From: Betaproteobacteria bacterium
GTDB lineage: Bacteria; Pseudomonadota; Gammaproteobacteria; Burkholderiales; SG8-41
Direction of reading: 5' to 3'
Assembly: GCA_028292435.1 (NCBI GenBank)
Contig: JAQGMI010000154.1
Span: 1-39,136 of the forward strand
Length of the DNA stretch: 39,136 nucleotides
Below the pieces are notes generated by a model. The model did no database searches. It saw only the letters and a program-made list of their open reading frames with translations, and was not told the DNA's origin. Of this stretch, positions 33,582 through 39,136 are shown in pieces (positions within the stretch are counted from its first letter, which is position 1; each line of letters opens with the position of its first letter). Both the position numbers and the translations under genes were made by a program.

Positions 33582-33663
33582 AGAAATTCGATCAGCGCGT
33601 CAATGACGTCGTCAAGCTGATCCGGCAGCAGCGCGTGCCGGCTAACGCGCGCTAACGCGACGG

Positions 33664-34050
33664 TTAAAACTTCTTATGAAACGTCACGCCCGGCGCGCGA
33701 TTGGGCTGCTGCAGTCCCAACACGCTACCGGGGCTCAGTTCGATAATTTTCGAGGCATTGAGATTTAAACCGACGCCGACGCCCCATTCGTTTTTTTCAT
33801 CGATCGGCACCATGAAGCTTTTCACTTCACGGTTGTAATCGATGCCGAAAGGCAGGCCGGTGGCCGGCGCATTTTTTATCGTGCTGGGCTTCAAGCCAAG
33901 ATTGCTGGTGCTGAATCGCGAGCGCAAAGTATCGGCGTCGAGATTGATCGGCGGGTGCAGGTCGGCGGGCGGCGCGAGGTTTTGAGCAAAAGCCGGTGCT
34001 GCCAGCGCGGCCGCTGCGGCTGCGGCGATCAATATCAGGGATTGGAACAT
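33664..34050 (-). CDS. Small exported protein of unknown function
   Basis: A 128-residue exported protein from the ATG at 34050: signal peptide about 1-23, rich in Ala and ending A-F-A-Q. I prefer this to an in-frame ATG 45 bases upstream because it gives a normal signal peptide and has a G-rich stretch (ggggt) before it. The mature chain has a Pro-rich start, then L-D-A-D-T-L-R-S-R-F, and a C-terminal half with alternating hydrophobic residues (G-V-G-V-G-L-N-L-N-A near 90) ending in Phe. A C-terminal Phe and amphipathic strands recall outer-membrane beta-barrel endings, but it is very short for a barrel. No family is recognised. Confidence 0.65.
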   Translation of the reverse strand: MFQSLILIAAAAAAALAAPAFAQNLAPPADLHPPINLDADTLRSRFSTSNLGLKPSTIKNAPATGLPFGIDYNREVKSFMVPIDEKNEWGVGVGLNLNASKIIELSPGSVLGLQQPNRAPGVTFHKKF

Positions 34051-34166
34051 TCGTGCACCCCGTTCAACCTGGTCTTGTTTTACCGGACGCGGCAAGGTCC
34101 GGCAGGAACCGCATTATCGGGCCAGTAACGTGACTTACTCAACCAAATTGTGTAAGTCTTACCGCC

Positions 34167-34721
34167 TCATGTAAGACGGTCGCATCTGATCAGATGATCG
34201 TTGATCAGCCCGGTCGCCTGCATGAATGCATAGCAGATGGTCGTTCCGACGAAGCGAAATCCGCGTGATTTCAGGTCTTTACTCATTGAATCTGAGATCG
34301 CAGTCGAAACCGGAACCTGCCGCGCGTTGCGCCAGCGGTTAACGAGCGGCGAGCCGCCAACGAATTGCCATATATAACGGTCAAACGAGCCGAACTGCTG
34401 CTGCGCCGCAATAAACGCGCGTGCGTTAGTGACGGTCGATTCGATTTTCAATCGATTGCGCACAATCCCGGCGTCATTCATGAGCGCGGCAATTTTTCTG
34501 CGATCGAAGCGGGCGATTTTTTTAACATCGAAATTGGAAAATGCCGCGCGGTAGGCTTTGCGCTTGTTGAGTATCGTGCTCCATGACAGTCCGGCCTGCG
34601 CGCCTTCGAGCGTCAGGAATTCGAACAGCGCGCGGTCATTGTGTACGGGGACTCCCCATTCCGTGTCGTGGTAGCGCGCCATCAACGGGGATGAATCAGC
34701 CCATGCGCATCGTTTGGTCAT
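34167..34721 (-). CDS. tag: DNA-3-methyladenine glycosylase I
   Basis: A 184-residue constitutive 3-methyladenine glycosylase. The family opening K-R-C-A-W and Y-H-D-T-E-W-G-V-P is present; the zinc ligands are expected to be Cys5, His18 and the terminal His and Cys of N-D-H-L-I-R-C, which match Cys4, His17, His175 and Cys179 of E. coli Tag. L-T-L-E-G-A-Q-A-G-L-S-W (41-52) and F-V-G-T-T-I-C-Y-A-F-M-Q-A are further hallmarks. The ATG at 34721 is used; a longer frame to 34802 would add 27 residues not found in the family. Divergent from relA. Confidence 0.93.
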   Translation of the reverse strand: MTKRCAWADSSPLMARYHDTEWGVPVHNDRALFEFLTLEGAQAGLSWSTILNKRKAYRAAFSNFDVKKIARFDRRKIAALMNDAGIVRNRLKIESTVTNARAFIAAQQQFGSFDRYIWQFVGGSPLVNRWRNARQVPVSTAISDSMSKDLKSRGFRFVGTTICYAFMQATGLINDHLIRCDRLT

Positions 34722-34759
34722 AGTCGAGTGGCCTTGTCCGTTTGAATCGCGGTTGCTGA

Positions 34760-34788
34760 TTATCGCAAATGTGCAACTCGCGTAAAAT
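34760..34788 (+). promoter_or_regulatory. Possible relA promoter
   Basis: TAAAAT at 34783-34788 is a good -10 box, with TTATCG at 34760-34765 as a poor -35 at a 17-base spacing. A GC-rich stretch follows. Transcription would begin near 34795, downstream of the ATG at 34769, leaving the ATG at 34838 as the usable start of relA. Confidence 0.4.
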
Positions 34789-34837
34789 CGGGCGCATTCC
34801 ACTTCATATCGAAATTAAAGCGGCATCGACGCCAACC

Positions 34838-37015
34838 ATGGTTCGCACTTCACATCTCAGTCTCGTCACGGCGCCCAATAGCGGACGCGGCACCGCATGG
34901 CTCGCGACCCTCGGCAACGATTACGCCGCCGCGGACGCCGCGTTATTGGCGCGCGTCCTCGAATGGCTGAACCCGCGCTTGCACGAGCATGCCGCGAAAG
35001 GAGGCGAGCCTGCGATCGAGCACGCGCTCGGCGTCGCCGCGATATCGCAAGGGCTCAGGCTCGATGCGGAATGCCTGATGGCGAGCCTGCTGGTGCAGGC
35101 GGCTGGAAATCACGATGCGCTCGTCGAGATCCGTGACAAATTCGGTGCGCGCGCGGCCGAACTGGCGGATGGCGTTGCGCGCATGGCGTTGATCGAGATG
35201 CTCGACCCGCGAGCAACGCGGGCTGAAGGGCCGGCGCAGCTCGAGGGACTGCGCAAGATGATGCTGGCTATGGCGCAGGACGTGCGAGTGGTCCTCATCA
35301 AACTCGCAGACCATCTGCAGTCGCTGCGTTATGTTGTCAAATGCGACGATGCGCAGTTGCGGCATGACATGGCGCGCCTGACTCAGGACATTTTCGCGCC
35401 GCTCGCCAACCGTCTTGGCGTGTGGCAACTCAAGTGGGAACTCGAAGACCTTGCGCTGCGCATACTCGAGCCGGACGCATACAAGCGCATTGCCGGCCTG
35501 CTCGATGAAAAGCGCAAAGGCCGCGAGAGCTATATCGAAGCGGCGATTGCGCGCCTGAGCGGAGAATTCGTACGCGCCGGGATCAAAGCGGAAGTCACCG
35601 GCAGGCCCAAGCACATCTACAGCATCTACAACAAAATGCGCCGCAAAGCCGTCGCGTTCGACGCGGTGTATGACGTGCGCGCCGTGCGCGTGCTTGTCGG
35701 CGACGTTGCCGATTGCTATGCGGCACTCGACCTCGTGCACCAGTTGTGGACGCCGGTGGCGGGAGAATTTGACGACTACATTGCAAAGCCCAAGGGTAAC
35801 GACTACCGGTCGCTGCACACCGCAGTGGTCGGCGACGAAGGCAAGCCGCTCGAAATCCAGATCCGCACGTTTGAAATGCATCAGCATGCCGAGTTCGGCG
35901 TCGCTGCACACTGGCGCTACAAAGAAGGCTCGCGCCGCAATGCCGGCTACGACGAGAAAATCGCGTGGCTGCGGCAGGTGGTCGAATGGAAGGACGAGGT
36001 CGCCGATGCGGCCGATGTGACGGCGGCCTTCCCGCGCGACCTGTTCGCCGACACCATCTACGTGCTGACGCCGCAGGGGCGTGTGATTGATTTGCCGCGC
36101 GATGCGACGCCGATCGATTTTGCGTACCACGTGCACACGGACCTCGGTCATCGTTGCCGCGGTGCGCGCGTAAACGGCGCGCTGGTGCCGCTGAACACGC
36201 CGCTCGCGAATGGCCAGCAGGTCGAGGTCATTGCCGCGAAGCAGGGCGGGCCGAGCCGCGACTGGCTCAATCCGGCGCTCGGCTTTCTGCAAAGCGCGGG
36301 TGCGCGCGGCAAGGTAAGGCAGTGGTTCAACCGCCTTAACTACGAGACCTCGGCCGCGGAGGGCCGCGAACTGGTCGAGAAGGAATTACAGCGACAGGGT
36401 ATGACTGCCGTCAATCTGGATCAACTTGCCCAAACATTCGGTTTTGCTAAGGTCATGGATTTTTTCGCCGAAGCAGGGCGGGGCGAAATCAGCTCGCGCC
36501 AGCTGCAGATTGCGCTACGCGAAGAAGACACGCCGGCCGTAGTGGCCGACGAGCAGCCGCTCGTCAAGAAACCTCGCGCGCAGCCGGGCGGCATTTTGAT
36601 TGTGGGCGTCGATAAGCTGCTGACGGTGCCGGCCGGATGCTGCAAGCCGGCGCCGCCGGATGCGATTATCGGCTTCGTGTCGCGCGGGCGCGGCGTTTCG
36701 ATTCATCGTCGCGGCTGCGATAACGTCAAGCGCCTCGCGGCTGAACGCCTGATCGCCGCGGACTGGGGCGTCGCTGCGGATGCGACGTTTCCGGTTGACG
36801 TTGTCGTGGAAGCCGGCGATCGCACCGGCTTGCTGCGCGACATCACCGAAATTTTTTCCCGCGAGCGTGTCAACGTGACTGCAACCAACACGGCAAGCCG
36901 CGACGCTTCGGCGTTCATGCGGCTCACGGTTGAAATCGCGAACGTAGCCGAGTTGAACCGCGTGCTTGCGCTCGTGCGCAACGTGCCGGGCGTGACGCGC
37001 GCGATTCGCGCTTAA
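34838..37015 (+). CDS. relA: RelA-type (p)ppGpp synthetase with degenerate hydrolase site
   Basis: A 725-residue RelA/SpoT homologue (E. coli RelA is 744). Domain order: HD hydrolase-like domain (about 30-180), synthetase domain (about 230-370) with R-P-K-H-I-Y-S-I-Y and K-P-K-G-N-D-Y-R-S-L-H, TGS domain with D-T-I-Y-V-L-T-P-Q-G, a zinc-finger/helical region holding A-G-C-C-K-P and the R-G-C-D-N motif, and a C-terminal ACT domain. The hydrolase's His-Asp pair (L-L-H-D-V in SpoT) reads L-L-V-Q-A at 84-88, so it should be synthetase-only. The start at 34838 is preferred to 34769 because of the promoter position; the ribosome binding site is weak either way. It raises (p)ppGpp on amino acid starvation via stalled ribosomes. 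Divergent from tag. Confidence 0.93.
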   Translation: MVRTSHLSLVTAPNSGRGTAWLATLGNDYAAADAALLARVLEWLNPRLHEHAAKGGEPAIEHALGVAAISQGLRLDAECLMASLLVQAAGNHDALVEIRDKFGARAAELADGVARMALIEMLDPRATRAEGPAQLEGLRKMMLAMAQDVRVVLIKLADHLQSLRYVVKCDDAQLRHDMARLTQDIFAPLANRLGVWQLKWELEDLALRILEPDAYKRIAGLLDEKRKGRESYIEAAIARLSGEFVRAGIKAEVTGRPKHIYSIYNKMRRKAVAFDAVYDVRAVRVLVGDVADCYAALDLVHQLWTPVAGEFDDYIAKPKGNDYRSLHTAVVGDEGKPLEIQIRTFEMHQHAEFGVAAHWRYKEGSRRNAGYDEKIAWLRQVVEWKDEVADAADVTAAFPRDLFADTIYVLTPQGRVIDLPRDATPIDFAYHVHTDLGHRCRGARVNGALVPLNTPLANGQQVEVIAAKQGGPSRDWLNPALGFLQSAGARGKVRQWFNRLNYETSAAEGRELVEKELQRQGMTAVNLDQLAQTFGFAKVMDFFAEAGRGEISSRQLQIALREEDTPAVVADEQPLVKKPRAQPGGILIVGVDKLLTVPAGCCKPAPPDAIIGFVSRGRGVSIHRRGCDNVKRLAAERLIAADWGVAADATFPVDVVVEAGDRTGLLRDITEIFSRERVNVTATNTASRDASAFMRLTVEIANVAELNRVLALVRNVPGVTRAIRA

Positions 37016-37830
37016 TCCACTAAGGTCAGCGTCAGCGGGCCGATGGGCAGTCCGCTGATTTCTGAAGTCCAGGTTTCTCCTGGCGCAATCGGCAAGGCGG
37101 CGGTTAACGTGCCCGTGGTGATGATTTCACCGGCCGCAAGTCCGGCGAAACTCGGCTGCGATGCCACGATCTCGGCAAGAAACGCGAGCGCAAGTGCCGG
37201 ATGATCGAGCGCATTGCTGCCTACGCCGCGCTCGCGGATTTCTCCGTTGCGAGACAAAGCCACCTTGCAATCCCTGATTTGCTTTGCAAGTTCAACAACG
37301 TCGTCGGGTTTGATCGTGCAGGGCTCACCGACAATCAATCGCCAGTGAAACGACTGATCTGCAGCCGAGTCGGCCGATTTGAATTTCCAGTTCGCAAAAT
37401 GACAGACGACTATTTCGAAGCTCGGCGCGAACCATTCGACCGAGCGCAGGATGGTCGCGACGTCTTTGCATCCCACCGGTACCGGAGAACGCAGCTTAAA
37501 CGCGATCTCGGGCTCGATACGCGGTGACGCACTGCCGCGCAGTGAAACGGTCGCGTGATTGTGTTGGGCATGGATGAGCGTCGTGTCGTAAATATGCGCC
37601 CAGATCGGGGAAGTCGCACCGTATTCAGCCCAGATGTTGCGATTGGTGAAACCGATTTTGCGGCCGACGCGGCTTTCGCCGCGCGCCGTGCGAAGCTCGA
37701 CCATCTGCGCGGCAACTTGATATGCGGCGTCCCAGTCGAAGGCGGCATTCTGTTCGCTCGGTGCGCGAGTCAATGCGCCGCTGTCATAAGCGGCCAGCAT
37801 TTCACGCGCGATCGTTGGGTCTGGTTTCAT
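37012..37830 (-). CDS. 2-keto-4-pentenoate hydratase-family protein
   Basis: A 272-residue member of the MhpD/fumarylacetoacetate hydrolase-like hydratase family. Seen are R-K-I-G-F-T-N (57-63), and the metal-binding E-P-E segment with Glu106 and Glu108 in R-I-E-P-E-I-A-F. Known members hydrate 2-hydroxypenta-2,4-dienoate in meta-cleavage pathways or decarboxylate 4-oxalocrotonate. No dioxygenase, aldolase or dehydrogenase of a meta pathway is nearby, so the substrate is open. ggagag precedes the ATG. Its stop overlaps the 3' end of relA by 4 bases on the opposite strand. Confidence 0.85.
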   Translation of the reverse strand: MKPDPTIAREMLAAYDSGALTRAPSEQNAAFDWDAAYQVAAQMVELRTARGESRVGRKIGFTNRNIWAEYGATSPIWAHIYDTTLIHAQHNHATVSLRGSASPRIEPEIAFKLRSPVPVGCKDVATILRSVEWFAPSFEIVVCHFANWKFKSADSAADQSFHWRLIVGEPCTIKPDDVVELAKQIRDCKVALSRNGEIRERGVGSNALDHPALALAFLAEIVASQPSFAGLAAGEIITTGTLTAALPIAPGETWTSEISGLPIGPLTLTLVD

Positions 37831-37851
37831 GGCGTCTCTCCAATAATTTTG

Positions 37852-38634
37852 TTACGTCGCGCAGCGAAAGCCGATATTGTGATGCCCCGCCGCAGGATTG
37901 CGCGACAAGTTGCCGCCGCGTTGCGTGGCGGTAATTTGTTCAGCGGGTGAATCGTGGCCGCCGCCGCGCGTGCCGCGGACCGGGCCTGCTTTCAGATCTT
38001 CGCGGCCGTCCTGAGCACTGTATGGATAAGGCCGGTAAGCGCTCGACACCCATTCCCAAGTGTTGCCCGCCATGCCAAGCACGCCATACGGACTCGCGCC
38101 CGACGGAAACGCATTTGCAGGCGCAGTTTCATTAAAGCGTGCGCCGAACTGTGCGCGGGTGCGATCCGGCGCGGCGTTGCCCCACGGATATTTTCTTCCA
38201 TCAGTGCCGCGCGCTGCTTTCTCCCATTCCGCTTCGGTGGGCAAACGTTTGCCGCGCGAGGTGCAGTAATCGCGGGCGCCTGCCCACGTTGGTTCAACGG
38301 CCGGATGATCTTCAAAGCCGCGATCCGCGGCCCACTGCGTCCCGTGTCGATGGATGCGCGCGTCGCCATCGTCAAAATCATACAAGCGTTCGCCGGCTGC
38401 ATTGTGCGTACCGGCTTGGTTCAGAAACGCGGCGAACTGCGCATTGGTCACCGGCAGGCGGTCGATGGAAAATGCGGCGAGCTCAATCTGATGTGCCGGA
38501 CGTTCGTCAGCCGGGCCTTTGTCGCTGCCCATGCTGAAGGCGCCCGCAGGAATACGCGCCATGTCAGTGTCGACGTCAGTCGCCGCCGCGTTAAACGCAA
38601 GGACAAATGCGATACAGGGCAACGCAATTTTCAA
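37852..38634 (-). CDS. FGE/SUMF1-fold exported protein lacking catalytic Cys
   Basis: A 260-residue protein with a signal peptide (about 1-18) followed by the formylglycine-generating-enzyme sulfatase-modifying fold: I-P-A-G-A-F-S-M-G-S (28-37), P-V-T-N-A-Q-F (61-67), R-L-P-T-E-A-E-W-E (130-138), and G-M-A-G-N-T-W-E-W-V (187-196). The end of the fold, usually R-G-G-S-W, reads R-G-G-G-H, and the paired active-site cysteines of true FGE are absent; only Cys7 (signal), 124 and 258 occur. It should therefore not make formylglycine, and may be a binding or structural member of the fold. The start seems to be TTG, overlapping the DUF1330 stop (TTGA), so it is translationally coupled to that gene. 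Confidence 0.85.
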   Translation of the reverse strand: MKIALPCIAFVLAFNAAATDVDTDMARIPAGAFSMGSDKGPADERPAHQIELAAFSIDRLPVTNAQFAAFLNQAGTHNAAGERLYDFDDGDARIHRHGTQWAADRGFEDHPAVEPTWAGARDYCTSRGKRLPTEAEWEKAARGTDGRKYPWGNAAPDRTRAQFGARFNETAPANAFPSGASPYGVLGMAGNTWEWVSSAYRPYPYSAQDGREDLKAGPVRGTRGGGHDSPAEQITATQRGGNLSRNPAAGHHNIGFRCAT

Positions 38635-38921
38635 GCCGCGCCTTCGACAACGATCATTTCGGTCTTCGCCGTGCGCTGACGCAAGGCTTTCGCTTCGCTA
38701 TATTCCGCCGAGGACCACCATTCCCTGGCTTTGACCACGCTCGGAAATTCCAGGACGACGACGCGCTTGGGTTGCCATGAGCCTTCAAGCGTTTCGCAAG
38801 CGCCGCCGCGCACGGCAAATCTGCCGCCGAACGCGGCCAGCGATGCGGGCACCATCTTTTTGTAGTCGTCGTAACCGGCGGAATCAGTCACTTCAACTTG
38901 CACGATGACGTACGCGGACAT
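38631..38921 (-). CDS. DUF1330 family protein
   Basis: A 96-residue cytoplasmic protein of the dimeric alpha/beta-barrel-like DUF1330 family: opening A-Y-V-I-V-Q-V-E-V, the central G-G-R-F-A-V-R-G-G (32-40), and V-V-L-E-F-P-S-V-V-K-A-R-E-W-W-S-S-A-E-Y (55-74). The fold resembles small monooxygenases, but no activity is established. A strong aaggag lies before the ATG. It is the first gene of a probable two-gene operon with the FGE-like gene. It reads leftward, away from the tRNA promoter. Confidence 0.92.
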   Translation of the reverse strand: MSAYVIVQVEVTDSAGYDDYKKMVPASLAAFGGRFAVRGGACETLEGSWQPKRVVVLEFPSVVKAREWWSSAEYSEAKALRQRTAKTEMIVVEGAA

Positions 38922-39016
38922 GAGAAACTCCTTTGGAATACGCAGAGCAGGCAGTTTGGTGCAGGAAATGCACTATAAGATGCTCAACTGCCGCTCGCAA
39001 CAGCACGCTGCGTCGA

Positions 39017-39045
39017 TTGAACCAGTGCGCCGCATCAGGTAGAAT
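39017..39045 (+). promoter_or_regulatory. tRNA-Val sigma-70 promoter
   Basis: TTGAAC at 39017-39022 and TAGAAT at 39040-39045 are separated by exactly 17 bases, with transcription expected near 39052, five bases before the tRNA. The GC-rich sequence right after the -10 box (gccccgc) is the type of discriminator that makes stable-RNA promoters sensitive to (p)ppGpp. Confidence 0.8.
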
Positions 39046-39056
39046 GCCCCGCTTTC

Positions 39057-39133
39057 AGGCGCGTAGCTCAGCTGGTTAGAGCACCACCTTGACATGGTGG
39101 GGGTCGTTGGTTCGAGTCCAATCGCGCCTACCA
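39057..39133 (+). tRNA. tRNA-Val (GAC)
   Basis: A full cloverleaf: acceptor stem aggcgcg/cgcgcct (39057-39063 and 39123-39129), discriminator A at 39130, encoded CCA at 39131-39133, D arm with agctcag and ggttagagc, anticodon stem ccacc/ggtgg around the loop ttgacat giving anticodon GAC, and T arm gttgg-ttcgagt-ccaat. Sequence from the D arm to the anticodon arm matches E. coli tRNA-Val(GAC) closely. The mature 3' CCA is encoded. Confidence 0.97.
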
Positions 39134-39136
39134 ATT

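Noticed and set aside
34156..34177. Inverted repeat gtcttac/gtaagac over the tag stop codon
   Set aside because: A 7-base-pair hairpin is possible but no T run follows on either strand and it overlaps the coding end, so a terminator is not supported.
21056..34721. Two 3-methyladenine glycosylases as part of a DNA repair or defence island
   Set aside because: The AlkA-like and Tag genes are 13 kb apart with unrelated neighbours; having both types is common.
34943..36292. 449-codon minus-strand open frame inside relA
   Set aside because: Antisense to the intact relA domains; composition is that of a shadow frame.

Overview
The window looks like chromosomal DNA of a GC-rich betaproteobacterium, most likely of the Burkholderiales. 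The grounds are the protein families present: five Bug/TctC-type periplasmic solute receptors without their membrane partners, a RelA-type (p)ppGpp synthetase, ComEC, a DUF1446/DUF4387 pair, and a tRNA-Val(GAC) of ordinary proteobacterial sequence. No phage, CRISPR array or intact insertion sequence is visible. The placement is inferred from family content only.

Layout. 1-375: no gene; a repeated motif at the left edge that may be the end of a mobile element, and a good Rho-independent terminator. 376-4743: small lipoprotein; a minus-strand Bug receptor/hydrolase pair; the divergent DUF1446 (AtuA-like)/DUF4387 pair; a CHRD-domain lipoprotein. 4772-7494: allophanate-hydrolase-like amidase and a divergent arylformamidase-like esterase. 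7688-20365: a co-directional array of 12 genes, nearly all spaced 0-25 bases or overlapping: ABC importer (binding protein, permease, ATPase), Bug receptor, persulfide dioxygenase-rhodanese fusion, two more Bug receptors, an ADP-forming acyl-CoA synthetase, acyl-CoA dehydrogenase, thiolase-like protein, its zinc-ribbon/OB-fold partner, and a fifth Bug receptor. It reads as uptake plus CoA-dependent breakdown of an organic acid, with a step that handles sulfane sulfur; the substrate cannot be read from the sequence.

20399-24754: a RibD-like reductase, an AlkA-like glycosylase coupled to a DUF2062 membrane protein, and ComEC. 24797-32931 is the least ordinary region: a minus-strand pair (lipoprotein with TPR-like region, Gly-Phe-Pro linker and secretin domain, followed by an exported protein made of 18 tectonin-like blades grouped 6+6+6) faces a divergent gene for an exported protein of about 1167 residues with two 95-residue DUF3395-like repeats, a Pro-rich linker, a cysteine-rich module and an Ig-like C-terminal domain. 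I propose these three as one uncharacterised envelope or secretion system.

32945-39136: a DUF2238 (YjdF-like) gene broken by what looks like a 7-base tandem duplication, a small exported protein, Tag glycosylase, RelA with a degenerate hydrolase site, a 2-keto-4-pentenoate hydratase-family enzyme, an FGE-like periplasmic protein lacking the catalytic cysteines, a DUF1330 protein, and tRNA-Val with a clear sigma-70 promoter.
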